DNA of 64,000 nt from Leptospira montravelensis (GTDB taxonomy: Bacteria > Spirochaetota > Leptospiria > Leptospirales > Leptospiraceae). Positions 1 to 9,228 of this stretch are shown here, in pieces. The DNA lies in NCBI RefSeq assembly GCF_004770045.1, contig NZ_RQFO01000009.1:62001-126000 (forward strand). The letters are read 5' to 3'. The stretch's first letter is position 1; the number at the start of each line of letters is the position of its first letter. The notes under the pieces are model-generated. The model was not told the origin of the DNA. It did not search any database and saw only the letters and a program-made list of their open reading frames with translations. The position numbers were made by a program, and so were the translations under genes.

Positions 1-1543
1 AGACTTTCCCTAGTTGGAAACCTAACCACTGGTGTTGTTGTGGTAAACCTTTACCCGACTGGAAGTCGATAGTTTGATAGTTATAATGAACACCGAATAA
101 AAAACCAGCATTGGAAACGGAAACAAATCCAACTTTGATAAAACCCACTGCACGTTTTAAATCAGCCACGTATGTTTTTTCATCTCTAAATTCAATTTCA
201 TTGCGTAATAGTTGTAACAATACTTCTCTTTGTTTTGGATCCAATATAAACTGAGATAAAACTTCATAAGAATAGAGTCGAATCTGCGGTGGTAATTTTC
301 CTCCTTCTGGACGAAAGATGGAATAAATTGCTAAGGCACGAGCATTGTCGGGAATTTGGTCCCATTGCTCCGCTAGATTATTTAAAAGGAATAAACGAGT
401 CGATTTTTCAATGTCTTCAGCACCATTGAAGATATTGTTAAATAATAAATAGTTAAGACCAATATTATATGGGTTAGAAGTTCCATTTACCAAAAATTCA
501 TTAAACAAAATATATCTTTGTAGGGAGTTTTTTCCATTATCCTCCGCTAATGCTCTATATTGAATTTCTCTTTCCCCTGCTTCCTGCGTAGGATTATTTA
601 AATAATTATCCCAATTGCTAAAGGCAGTGTTTCTATTCTGAGTTTTATAGGATTTGTCTGATCCCATTAAACCTTGTATTGTAGCATTATAAAATTGGAA
701 TGTACCTCCAGGATTTACATAAAAATACCAATAACCTGTTCCGTCTTCATGAAGGATCGGAGGACCTGGTTGTAATGCAGAACTTCCAGGGCCTGGTGTT
801 TTGTCTACGTTTCCAAATCGAAAGATAAGACCAAACGAAGCGTCCGCTTGAATGTTTCCTAAGTTTAGATTATACTGTGTTCCAAAAAATCTATGGTAGA
901 ACTTTCTTACATCTGTCCGGAGTGCACCTGAGTAGGAATTAGGAATTTGTGTATCCCATCCTTGAGGGGTGGGTGAACCAATGAAATTATGAAAATTCAT
1001 TTGTGCGGATTTTCCACCAACGGAGGGACCGATCATTCCAAGTTCCAACTCTGTCGTGATACTAGTATCTTCAGTTGCAGTTGTTAACGAGTTACCAAAA
1101 TAAGCCCGACTGGCATATGGCCTGTCACCATAGGAAACATCCGCCTTTTCTATGTTTGTTGGAGTGTAAAACTCTTGACCTAGAGAAAAACCTTGTAAAT
1201 ATTTTGTAGATTGTGTCGGAGTGATAAATAAATCATTCCAATAACCTAACACTCTTCTGGTTGGGTTTGATTCTCCTGCTTTCATATTAAATTCCAAGCG
1301 AGAGCCATTTGTATAATATTGATCTGAAAAACCGCCAAAGGCATCGTTTTCCATAATCAAACGGATTTGGTATTGGTCCTTTGGTTTAGGGAAAGAATTT
1401 TCGATACTAGTTTGAGATGTTTCTGAAGGTTTAATTAAATTTGGTTTTCGATTTTCTTTCTTTGGCGCTGCTTCCAAACTCAGACTCGCAATCAAACCAA
1501 AGAAACTTAGAAAATGTAAAACCTTTATGTTATAAAAAAAAAT
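1..1543 (-). CDS. LpxR-like lipid A deacylase (DUF2219), 3' end cut by window
   Basis: Reading the minus strand gives an uninterrupted frame of about 514 codons to the window edge. After a signal-peptide-like start (KVLHFLSFFGLIASLSLEAA) come LpxR-type motifs: IMENDAFGGFSDQYYTNGSR, then YGDRPYASRAYFG, GGKSAQMNFHNFIG and, at the window edge, HQWLGFQLGKV, which looks like the last beta strand. LpxR proteins are outer-membrane beta barrels that remove 3'-acyloxyacyl chains from lipid A; that activity here is inferred from family. No ATG, GTG or TTG lies before the signal peptide. The best start is ATT at 1543-1541, six bases after AAAGGA (1555-1550) and overlapping the upstream gene's TAA, which implies translational coupling. 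ATA at 1528 is a second option. The stop codon lies outside the window. Confidence 0.8.
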   Translation of the reverse strand, partial: MFFYNIKVLHFLSFFGLIASLSLEAAPKKENRKPNLIKPSETSQTSIENSFPKPKDQYQIRLIMENDAFGGFSDQYYTNGSRLEFNMKAGESNPTRRVLGYWNDLFITPTQSTKYLQGFSLGQEFYTPTNIEKADVSYGDRPYASRAYFGNSLTTATEDTSITTELELGMIGPSVGGKSAQMNFHNFIGSPTPQGWDTQIPNSYSGALRTDVRKFYHRFFGTQYNLNLGNIQADASFGLIFRFGNVDKTPGPGSSALQPGPPILHEDGTGYWYFYVNPGGTFQFYNATIQGLMGSDKSYKTQNRNTAFSNWDNYLNNPTQEAGEREIQYRALAEDNGKNSLQRYILFNEFLVNGTSNPYNIGLNYLLFNNIFNGAEDIEKSTRLFLLNNLAEQWDQIPDNARALAIYSIFRPEGGKLPPQIRLYSYEVLSQFILDPKQREVLLQLLRNEIEFRDEKTYVADLKRAVGFIKVGFVSVSNAGFLFGVHYNYQTIDFQSGKGLPQQHQWLGFQLGKV

Positions 1544-1555
1544 TAGGATTCCTTT
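1541..1555 (-). promoter_or_regulatory. Ribosome binding site and ATT start of the LpxR-like gene
   Basis: On the minus strand AAAGGA (1555-1550) is followed six bases later by ATT (1543-1541). The ATT shares bases with the TAA stop of the preceding DUF3817 gene (TAATT). The arrangement is what a coupled start looks like, except for the codon. A run of nine T follows, so a homopolymer length error or slippage is an alternative explanation. Confidence 0.45.
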
Positions 1556-1887
1556 GAACTTTCTGAATCTGGTTTTAAATAAAGATATTTTTCTGCAATA
1601 AAAGTCCCGAAGGGAACAACGGATGCGAGTGCCGCTAACAAAGTTTTTTTCGTTTTCCATTCTAACTCTACTTTGACTTGAAACAATTCTACCAAATATA
1701 AAAGGAATAATAAACCATGAATGAGCCCAACGATCTTATTTGGTTCTGGATTTTTGTATATGTATTTGAGAGGCATAGTTACAAAAAGAATCGTGAGAAA
1801 AGAGAGACCTTCTAAAAACGCTAAAATGCGAAAACGTCCTAGTTTTGTTTGGAGTAAAGAAAACACTGTCACTTCCTTGTCGTTCAA
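1543..1887 (-). CDS. DUF3817 family small integral membrane protein
   Basis: A 114-residue protein with three hydrophobic segments (about 20-40, 50-68 and 82-102). The pattern LGRFRILAFLEGLSFLTILF, then a KIVGLIHGLLFLLYLV segment and a WKTKKTLLAALASVVPFGTF segment, matches the DUF3817 family of inner-membrane proteins, whose biochemical role is unknown. It ends in a charged tail. Its stop codon overlaps the proposed ATT start of the LpxR-like gene, so the two are probably cotranscribed from the divergent intergenic region at 1888-2094. Confidence 0.75.
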   Translation of the reverse strand: MNDKEVTVFSLLQTKLGRFRILAFLEGLSFLTILFVTMPLKYIYKNPEPNKIVGLIHGLLFLLYLVELFQVKVELEWKTKKTLLAALASVVPFGTFIAEKYLYLKPDSESSKES

Positions 1888-2058
1888 TATTACCCAATTT
1901 TTTGGATTTCATAGATTCGTCCTTCCTTTCTTCTAACGTTTGGTTGGTCCATTTATAGCGGATATTTGCCGGTTTCATCGTAAATTTGCTAAATTAGAAC
2001 GGTAATTCCCTTCACAGAATGGCATTTGGCTTAGAAATTAGTCGACAATTGTTCGGGA

Positions 2059-2087
2059 TTGACAGGAGAAAGGAACCCATTTAAAAG
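2059..2087 (+). promoter_or_regulatory. Possible sigma70-type promoter of the ceramidase gene
   Basis: TTGACA at 2059-2064 is a perfect -35 hexamer. A 17-base spacer leads to TAAAAG at 2082-2087, a poor -10. It sits very close to the ATG at 2095, so a transcript from it would have almost no leader. Visual match only. Confidence 0.3.
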
Positions 2088-2094
2088 TTGAAAG

Positions 2095-4107
2095 ATGAAG
2101 TTGCGAATTTTCTTAATCGTTCTTTTTTGTTTTTCTTTTCCACTTTTGTCGGAAGAGAAACCGGTGTATTCTGCTGCTATGGCGAAAAAAGATATCACTG
2201 GTCCGTCTGTGGGTGTTATGTTCTGGGGTTATGCTAGAGAAGACCAAACCGGAGTTGGAATTCATACAAGACAATTTGCCAGATCTCTCGTCATTCGTGA
2301 CCAAGGTTCCAAAAAACTTTTAGCTTATGTAACTGCTGAAGTAGGAGGGATTCCTTTTGAAATTCAAAGAGATGTTGTCAAAAAATTGCAAACAGAATTA
2401 GATCCTGCATTTAACTATGGTAATGTTTTAATTAACGCATCCCATACTCATAGTGGTCCAGCAGGCCATTTCCATTATTCGGAAGTGTCTTTTTATTCAA
2501 AAGAGTTTTATCCGGAATCTTATGCAGTTTTAAAAGATGGAATTTTTGAGTCCATCAAAGAGGCATATTTAAAAATGAAACCTGCTGAATTAACAGTGGG
2601 AAAAGCAATGGTAAATGAGGCCGGAATCAATCGAAGTTTATCTGCTTACCTTGCCAATCCAGATGCGGAAAGAAAAACTTATACTGATAACATTGACCGC
2701 GAGATGTTACAACTAACTGTATCTGTTGCCGGTGTTCCTTTAGGTTTTATCAATTGGTATGGAGTTCATCCTACTAATATCACCTTTGACAATCGACTTA
2801 TTTCTTCGGACAACAAAGGAATTGCATCGCTACTTGCCGAAGCGGAGGCGAAAAAACAAGGGTTAAACGACTTTGTTGCTATCTTTGCACAAGCAAATGA
2901 AGGAGATGTATCTCCTAATCTCAATTTAAATAATACAGGCCCAGGAAAAGATATTTACGACAGTAGTTTTATCATTGGAAAAAGACAATTCGTTGCCAGT
3001 CAACAAATCTTAAAGTCTGGAGGAAAACGGTTGTCAGGTGGTATTTCATATACACAAAGATTTATTGATATGAGTAAACATCCAGTAAGCAGTGAATTTT
3101 CCGGAACTGGTAAAACGGAAACCACATGCCCTTCTGCCTATGGATATTCGTTTGCTGCGGGATCTACGGAAGAAGGTGGTGGGCATTGGTTGTTTCATGA
3201 AGGAATGACAAATAAAAATCGTAGGTTCTATATTGATTGGATTGCAAAGTTTATGTTACAATCTCCCTCCGACGAACTAAGAGAATGTCAAAACCCTAAA
3301 GCTGTTTTATTCCCAATGGGTGAAACAAAACCAATTCCTAGTTTACCGCAAATACTTCCGTATGGATTAACACTTGTAGGTGATCTTACTATTTTGGTTT
3401 TACCACATGAAGTAACCACTATGTCTAGTCGTAGACTTAAAAATGAAGTTCGATCGGTATTAAAAGATAAAACAACCGAGATAGTTTTATCTGGTTTAAC
3501 GAATGATTTTTCTGGATACATCACTACTCCAGAGGAGTATTCAACACAAAATTATGAAGGTGGTCATACCTTACATGGCCCTCAGAGTTTGAATGCTTTA
3601 AGACAAGAGTTTCATAAAATGTCTATCGAGTTAAAAGATGGTGCACTTGCAACACCGCAAACTATTATGCCATTAGACTTATCCGATCGTGTACATCCTC
3701 TAAAAATACCTTCTGCAGATGTAGTTACAAACAAACCACAGTCTGTCATTCAACCAAGTTCCGAGTCCTATAAAAAAGGAGAAGTGGTTTCTTGTCGAGT
3801 AGCGGCTACAAATCCTAATGTGGGTTATTCGAAAGTGCCTTCATATTTATGGGTAGAAGTATTGGAAAATTCTACTTGGAAACCTGTTCGTTCCGATGCA
3901 GACTACGATACAAAGTTTTTCTATCAAAAGCGCGGAATTTGGGGTAGAGCAGAAGAAAGTTTAGATTTAGTTTGGGAAACGTCGCAAGAAACAAAACCTG
4001 GTGAATACCGTTTAGTTCATGAAGGAATGTATCTCGGTTCTGATGGAAAAAAATCTAATTACCGTATAGAATGTCCTAGTTTTCGCATTACGGAACCTGG
4101 AATATAA
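2095..4107 (+). CDS. Secreted neutral/alkaline ceramidase
   Basis: A 670-residue protein with a cleavable signal peptide (MKLRIFLIVLFCFSFPLLSE). The mature start AAMAKKDITGPSVGVMFWGY and the zinc-ligand segment NASHTHSGPAGH (His117 and His119) are hallmarks of the neutral ceramidase family, which hydrolyses the N-acyl bond of ceramide to sphingosine and fatty acid using a catalytic zinc. Length fits secreted bacterial homologues, and the C-terminal part (about 520-670) has the immunoglobulin-like domain region of the family. It would act in the periplasm or outside the cell. Preceded by GAAAG before the ATG. The gene downstream begins inside a hairpin that could end this transcript. Substrate specificity (host versus bacterial sphingolipid) cannot be read from sequence. 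Confidence 0.88.
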   Translation: MKLRIFLIVLFCFSFPLLSEEKPVYSAAMAKKDITGPSVGVMFWGYAREDQTGVGIHTRQFARSLVIRDQGSKKLLAYVTAEVGGIPFEIQRDVVKKLQTELDPAFNYGNVLINASHTHSGPAGHFHYSEVSFYSKEFYPESYAVLKDGIFESIKEAYLKMKPAELTVGKAMVNEAGINRSLSAYLANPDAERKTYTDNIDREMLQLTVSVAGVPLGFINWYGVHPTNITFDNRLISSDNKGIASLLAEAEAKKQGLNDFVAIFAQANEGDVSPNLNLNNTGPGKDIYDSSFIIGKRQFVASQQILKSGGKRLSGGISYTQRFIDMSKHPVSSEFSGTGKTETTCPSAYGYSFAAGSTEEGGGHWLFHEGMTNKNRRFYIDWIAKFMLQSPSDELRECQNPKAVLFPMGETKPIPSLPQILPYGLTLVGDLTILVLPHEVTTMSSRRLKNEVRSVLKDKTTEIVLSGLTNDFSGYITTPEEYSTQNYEGGHTLHGPQSLNALRQEFHKMSIELKDGALATPQTIMPLDLSDRVHPLKIPSADVVTNKPQSVIQPSSESYKKGEVVSCRVAATNPNVGYSKVPSYLWVEVLENSTWKPVRSDADYDTKFFYQKRGIWGRAEESLDLVWETSQETKPGEYRLVHEGMYLGSDGKKSNYRIECPSFRITEPGI

Positions 4108-4123
4108 GATTGCAAAATCACCA

Positions 4124-4151
4124 AGATCCATATCCTTTTTGATATGGATCT
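4124..4151 (+). promoter_or_regulatory. Perfect hairpin over the start codon of the next gene (possible terminator)
   Basis: AGATCCATATC (4124-4134), a six-base loop CTTTTT, and GATATGGATCT (4141-4151) form an 11-bp perfect stem. The ATG of the downstream membrane-protein gene (4144-4146) is inside the right arm. It could be a weak terminator after the ceramidase gene (only ACTTTTG follows) or a structure that hides the start codon. Confidence 0.6.
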
Positions 4152-6528
4152 ACTTTTGTCTCGCCGAGGTCTATGGGCAAAATTTTTTGCTTATGGACTC
4201 GGTTCTTTAGTTTTACTATCACTTCCAATTAAGTTTTGGTATTTGTTTTCCGGGCAGACTTTGAGTGGATGGGATACTCCTGGTCATATTGTTTTAGCTA
4301 AGGAATTCGCAAAACTAGTCCAAACTGGTTCTGCAACTGGTTGGTCGGATGTTTGGTTTGGTGGATTTCCTATTTTTTACTTTTATCCACCATTTTATTA
4401 TTTTTTCGTATATTCTCTGCATTTATTGCTTTCGATTAATATTGAATCTGCATTTTCAATATCAGTATTTATAACCATTTTATTATTAGTTACCGCTATA
4501 TATTCATTTGCAAAACAATTCTTGTGGTCCATTTATCCGAAATATATTCGAGTTATTTTGGGACTTTCTTCAGTTTTATTTTATTTTAATTATGCAGGTG
4601 AAGGACTTCAAGGAACAAGTTTAGTTGGAATTGTTGAAGGCACAGTAGTTTCAAGCTTCACACACTCGTTGATTTTATTTGCACTAGTTTCGTTAGATAA
4701 ATATAGAAAAAAAATATACTTTCCTTATTTGATTTTATTTGTTGGGTTAACATCTATAATTTTCTATTCGCATCTATTAAGTTCTGTATTCTATAGCCTA
4801 ATGTTATTGATTTATTGTTTTGAATACCGGCATTTTTTCTTCCAGAATATCAAAGTATTTAGTTATTCATTGGTAACCGTTTTTTTTCTCATATCCCCGG
4901 TTGTTTATAACTATTTTTGTTTTTCGGAATATACTAGTGGTGTTTTTTACGGATACTCTTATCCCCCATTGTTATCTATTTTAGGCAAAGATGTATATGA
5001 TTCTGCATTGAGAGCTTATTCAAATGGGGAGAATTTAACTCTTGTTTACATTGTCGAATTATTTAGTTCAGGAAGGTGGTTGTCATTAGCTGCGATTGCT
5101 CTTTTGATTTTTCACTTTAGAAAATTCCATTCTTCACCAAGAAGTAAATTTATTTCTACAATACTTTTAGTTTTTTTTTGGTTATCTCTTGATTATTCAC
5201 TTGGATACATTTTCCCAAATCTTAAAATTCATAATTATCGTGCTTTCGATTGTTTTTTTATTTCATTCTCTATTTTATTCTCATTAAGTATCCGCACCAT
5301 AGCTGGAAACGGAAAAAACCGACTTCCTTTTTTTTCAACAATCTTTGTTGTATTGATGATAGAATTTTATATTTTTATAAATTTTAATCCAACAAAATAC
5401 CAAGAGTATCAATCTCCTATTTGGCAAAGTTCTAGATCATCTGAGGAACTAACGTTGTATCAGAAGTTAGCTGATCGTTTATCGTCTCTGCCAAATGGAA
5501 CATTGGTTCAGCCGGAAATTATAAGATCTAAATCAATGTTTGGGACTCCTCATTTCTGGTTACCACTTCTTTATGAGGCAGGAGTGCGCAATAATCTAGG
5601 ACTAACTGTTGAATCTTCCTATTATTCTACACTTGTTTTCAATTGGCAAGAGTTTGGATTCGCAAATAACTTTCGTTGGGGTACTGATGTGGATTGGAGA
5701 GAAAACCTCATATCGCTTGCGAAAAGAAATCCAGATTCTGGATATTATTTAGACTTTTTACTTCGCTCGGGTGTGACTCACCTAGTTGGTTACAGTCCTC
5801 AATTTCATGAATATATCAGCTTACATAAACAGCGTTTGGAAATCATTGGCAGCGAATATCCATTCTTTATTACTAAGATTCTACCCAACCCTAATCTTAA
5901 GTCAATAAAACCAATTGGTTTAATTCATACAGAACTATTGAATTCACAATCTGAATATAGGTATCGCGATTTTTTAAAAATAAGCAATCTACTTCAAATG
6001 TATTTAGTCAATTTGGGATATCATACAAAAGTCCTTAAGATTACTAAGAAACAATTGGATCAATTTGAAACAATTGTACCTTCTTTTTCAGCATTTATTT
6101 TAATCAGTAAAGAAGGTGGAATAGGGGATGAATCTTGGAATCAGAATTTAAAAAGTAAAAAAATACCATCAGCAATAATTCGCGAATCGCAATTGCTTTT
6201 AGATAATCAATCTTTTCCTATTCAGACTCTATCTGAACTTTTAGAATCAACTATAGAAATTCCGAAGTCAGCATTAAGTCAAAGTATGCCTCAATCTTAT
6301 TTCGGAGAAAGAAAATCAGACCTTGGGGAACTTCTACTGGACGATACCGGTAAAGAGTATCCTTTTGTGACCGAGGAAAATGATAAATATTCAGATGGAA
6401 TGTTCGCCAGGTTGCCAAGTTTAAAAGGAAAAATTTATCTTTGGGGTATGATAATCTCTTTTGTGGTTTTATTAAGCGGTATGTTTTTAACAAAAATTCC
6501 ATATTTTTCATTTTCAAAAACTAAGTGA
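4144..6528 (+). CDS. Large polytopic membrane protein, GT-C / PTPS_related-like
   Basis: A 794-residue protein with about ten to eleven transmembrane segments in residues 15-420, a soluble region (about 430-750) and a final transmembrane helix (YLWGMIISFVVLLSGMFLTK). The N-terminal loop SGWDTPGHIVLAKEF followed by WFGGFPIFYFYPPFYYFFVY resembles membrane proteins annotated as 6-pyruvoyl-tetrahydropterin-synthase-related or YfhO-like, which have a GT-C glycosyltransferase fold with an acidic residue in the first periplasmic loop (Asp46 region here). Transfer of a sugar from a lipid carrier is plausible but unproven. The start ATG lies in a hairpin with no clear Shine-Dalgarno sequence. Its last 94 bases overlap the convergent membrane-protein gene. 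Confidence 0.6.
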   Translation: MDLLLSRRGLWAKFFAYGLGSLVLLSLPIKFWYLFSGQTLSGWDTPGHIVLAKEFAKLVQTGSATGWSDVWFGGFPIFYFYPPFYYFFVYSLHLLLSINIESAFSISVFITILLLVTAIYSFAKQFLWSIYPKYIRVILGLSSVLFYFNYAGEGLQGTSLVGIVEGTVVSSFTHSLILFALVSLDKYRKKIYFPYLILFVGLTSIIFYSHLLSSVFYSLMLLIYCFEYRHFFFQNIKVFSYSLVTVFFLISPVVYNYFCFSEYTSGVFYGYSYPPLLSILGKDVYDSALRAYSNGENLTLVYIVELFSSGRWLSLAAIALLIFHFRKFHSSPRSKFISTILLVFFWLSLDYSLGYIFPNLKIHNYRAFDCFFISFSILFSLSIRTIAGNGKNRLPFFSTIFVVLMIEFYIFINFNPTKYQEYQSPIWQSSRSSEELTLYQKLADRLSSLPNGTLVQPEIIRSKSMFGTPHFWLPLLYEAGVRNNLGLTVESSYYSTLVFNWQEFGFANNFRWGTDVDWRENLISLAKRNPDSGYYLDFLLRSGVTHLVGYSPQFHEYISLHKQRLEIIGSEYPFFITKILPNPNLKSIKPIGLIHTELLNSQSEYRYRDFLKISNLLQMYLVNLGYHTKVLKITKKQLDQFETIVPSFSAFILISKEGGIGDESWNQNLKSKKIPSAIIRESQLLLDNQSFPIQTLSELLESTIEIPKSALSQSMPQSYFGERKSDLGELLLDDTGKEYPFVTEENDKYSDGMFARLPSLKGKIYLWGMIISFVVLLSGMFLTKIPYFSFSKTK

Positions 6529-7880
6529 TATTCTGAAGAAACTTTTTTAAATTCACTAAATGCGAAGTTATAATAGAATTTATTAATTACGACTGTTTCG
6601 TAATTGAGAATTTTGGGAATTTGTTGAAAACCTGGGATAATACCTTCAAAAAATGCTTTTTGTGAAAAATATTTGTTTTCACTAAAAGACCATGCATAAA
6701 GGGGATTAAGTCCGAAGAGATAGCGATATTCTGGTAGTTTGAATGTAAAATAAGGATAGTCTGCCCAAGAAAGGAAGATTCGTTCACCTTGTGGAATATT
6801 AAATTTTATCCATTGAGTTACTATATACCCATACTTTGTCTCAGATGATCGAAATTGTTGATTCATCTTTTCGTAAGCAATGGGAAATTGAATTACAAAT
6901 AATATAAGGGCCGTTAGGATTTGATTTTTTTTGGAGAGCGTTGTATTAAGAAAAATGAATATGTAAAACATTAACCAACTTATTTCGAAGACTCTTAATG
7001 ATGCACCGGTAAATATCAAACAGACTATTCCCAAAAATAAAAAAACGAAACTTCTTGGATGAAAATTGTAATGAGTTTTGTTGCTAAAACTTAGGAGTAA
7101 TAAAGGAAGAATTGGCAAAAAACCTAAAATTAAAATGTCCCTAGTTGGTGGAAGCCACTCTGCGATTGCCTCAACTCCGGGTGGAGGAAAAGATTGGATA
7201 ATTAGTTCAATAAAATAACCTTTAAATTGATAAGGAAATGATGGGTGAATGACAAGACCGGTAAACATTCCCATGGAAGAAGTAAAAAATAGTCGAGTGT
7301 TCGCACTGCTCCTTTCCAAGATTGCTATAAATAATCCAGTGAAAAATAAAAAAGGAAATCCGCTATAAGACCAAGTAGCCAGAAATGACAATAAGAAGAT
7401 CCATTTATTATATTTCAAGTCCCAGATACGCAATGATAAAAAATACAATGAAAAGAATAATAAGTTTCCTCTTCCAAATAACATTCTTCCTGTGAATAAA
7501 ACTGACCCTAAAATAAAAAAAATAACTATGAAATAAGGAGATAATGAAGGTGCTTCTTTTCGAAAAAAGGATGTTAGCTGGTATAGGAGCAATGAAATTG
7601 AAAATAGAATGAATAATTTAATTTTGATTGTTTCTTCTGTGGGAAGAAAGAGAAAAGGGATCATTGTGAGATGAAAAAGAAAATGGTAATCCGTAAATTC
7701 TCTAGATTGGATTCCTATCTCGGGCCAAGGCAGTTTTGAGACTAAACCTTCATTTAGATAAAGTTTGGTGACAGCAAAATGATAAAATATATCAGCATCA
7801 GGAATACCGGAGAATGCGAAAAGTAAAATTGCGTAAAGTGCAACTCCAAGGAAAATTGCCTTGTTAAAGTTTGATAACAC
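6435..7880 (-). CDS. Polytopic membrane protein, GT-C glycosyltransferase-like
   Basis: A 481-residue protein with about ten hydrophobic helices (residues 8-345) and a soluble C-terminal third. The first loop reads GIPDADIFYHFAVTKLYLNE, the acidic-pair type of loop (DAD) seen in GT-C glycosyltransferases that use lipid-linked sugars. The C-terminal part (GYIVTQWIKFNIPQGERIFLSWADYPYF region) resembles the periplasmic domains of such proteins. It lies 17 bases after the beta-propeller lipoprotein gene on the same strand, so they are probably one transcript. Its 3' end overlaps that of the 794-residue membrane protein on the other strand. Substrate unknown. Confidence 0.6.
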   Translation of the reverse strand: MLSNFNKAIFLGVALYAILLFAFSGIPDADIFYHFAVTKLYLNEGLVSKLPWPEIGIQSREFTDYHFLFHLTMIPFLFLPTEETIKIKLFILFSISLLLYQLTSFFRKEAPSLSPYFIVIFFILGSVLFTGRMLFGRGNLLFFSLYFLSLRIWDLKYNKWIFLLSFLATWSYSGFPFLFFTGLFIAILERSSANTRLFFTSSMGMFTGLVIHPSFPYQFKGYFIELIIQSFPPPGVEAIAEWLPPTRDILILGFLPILPLLLLSFSNKTHYNFHPRSFVFLFLGIVCLIFTGASLRVFEISWLMFYIFIFLNTTLSKKNQILTALILFVIQFPIAYEKMNQQFRSSETKYGYIVTQWIKFNIPQGERIFLSWADYPYFTFKLPEYRYLFGLNPLYAWSFSENKYFSQKAFFEGIIPGFQQIPKILNYETVVINKFYYNFAFSEFKKVSSEYHLVFENEKYGIFVKNIPLNKTTKEIIIPQR

Positions 7881-7897
7881 AGATTGAATGCGTGATA

Positions 7898-9205
7898 TTA
7901 TCTAAAATATTTGGGAATTGACTTAAGATCCTTTGCTATGAATTCCCCTGACATATTGCTAAATGTAATAGGAGAGTTAACACCTCTTGTTAATGTTCCA
8001 TTTTGTGAAAACTGGAAATATTCCATTTGATATTTATTGGTAGAACCTCCCGTATCAGAAACTAGATAAATAAACTTGCCGCTCCGGTCCCAATCTAGGT
8101 GTTTTGGCGAGTTACCAACACTTAACTTTTGATCTGTAGGAATTAGATTTCCAGTATTTCCATCGATTGCCAATAGACGTATGTAAAATGTTCCGCCAGA
8201 AGAATATAAAAAAGCCGCATACTTTCCATTCGGTTCCAAAACCATATTTGTAGAATTATTATCTGCTGGTGCTGGTGCGGTGTATGCCGGGTCTGGAGAA
8301 AATGGAGAGTTTGGTAATATTTGCATATTGCCATTAGCGTCATATCTATATCCATAAATTGGATTAGATGAATTCGTTGAAGTCATATACAAAAGTCGGT
8401 CAGTTTCAGATATGCACAAATTATTGTTAGTCGAAGGGTTATCAGGTTGTGTGTAAGGATTTCCACCAACAGGAGCAACTATGTCTGCACTTGTTTTTTT
8501 GTGCACATAGATTCCCATAGGTGTGCCAACGGAGTTGGCAGTAAAGATAATTCCATCTAAATTACTTGTTCGAATCGAGGAAGGAGAACATCCTACAGTG
8601 AAAGGATAATTTCCGGTGTTATTTAAATTGATATAACCCGAACTAATATCTCTTGTGGAACGGTTGATTGTAGGCGGACTTGTTAAAGTGTTGGAAGAAT
8701 ACATCGTTGTTCCATCTATACTAAATGTAGCGGTAGATGGAGCACCAAATCCATTTTTATCTTGGACCATTGTCAACGAGCGGTCCACTCCTAATTTGTG
8801 AACGACAACTCGATCGCTGGCCGGGCCAGTAAAGGTAATGATATCCCGTGATGTTGGAGGTATTGATATTCTTATAGGCTGGCATCCAGGGAACGCTGTT
8901 GTAACCGCCGGTCTAACATCACTCACGAAATCTGCAGTCAATCCAGAATCTGGGTCAACTCTGTACACTCTGAGACCTGCTTCATAAGGGGTGGTTCCTT
9001 TGTAAACTAGTAGAGCCAGTGAATCAGGAATCACCTTTTCACGTAAGAGGTATTTTACGAACTCTGCAAGGATCGATCGTTTGACAAACTCATCCGAGAA
9101 AGGATCACTAGGATTGTTTAAATCAGCCATTCTACATTGAGACACCAGAATGAAAATCAAAGAGGTGGTGACAGTTCTTTTTAAAAAACGAGGTAGAAAC
9201 TTCAT
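7898..9205 (-). CDS. Lipoprotein with beta-propeller (YVTN/lactonase-like) repeats
   Basis: A 435-residue protein starting MKFLPRFLKRTVTTSLIFIL and then a lipobox LVSQC (Cys23), so it should be a lipoprotein. Just after the Cys comes RMADLNNPSDPFSDEFVKRS, an N-terminal linker also seen, in variant form, in the two giant lipoproteins at 34.9-39.5 kb. The rest is low in charge and has repeating blade-like units such as PKHLDWDRSGKFIYLVSDTG and NMVLEPNGKYAAFLYSSGG, typical of YVTN/lactonase-type propellers. No catalytic residues can be assigned. AGAGGG lies six bases before the ATG. Confidence 0.7.
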   Translation of the reverse strand: MKFLPRFLKRTVTTSLIFILVSQCRMADLNNPSDPFSDEFVKRSILAEFVKYLLREKVIPDSLALLVYKGTTPYEAGLRVYRVDPDSGLTADFVSDVRPAVTTAFPGCQPIRISIPPTSRDIITFTGPASDRVVVHKLGVDRSLTMVQDKNGFGAPSTATFSIDGTTMYSSNTLTSPPTINRSTRDISSGYINLNNTGNYPFTVGCSPSSIRTSNLDGIIFTANSVGTPMGIYVHKKTSADIVAPVGGNPYTQPDNPSTNNNLCISETDRLLYMTSTNSSNPIYGYRYDANGNMQILPNSPFSPDPAYTAPAPADNNSTNMVLEPNGKYAAFLYSSGGTFYIRLLAIDGNTGNLIPTDQKLSVGNSPKHLDWDRSGKFIYLVSDTGGSTNKYQMEYFQFSQNGTLTRGVNSPITFSNMSGEFIAKDLKSIPKYFR

Positions 9206-9228
9206 GAAATCCCTCTGTGAATGTTAGG

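Noticed and set aside
2113..2304. 63-residue minus-strand frame inside the ceramidase gene
   Set aside because: It is a shadow within a strongly supported coding frame and has no start signals.
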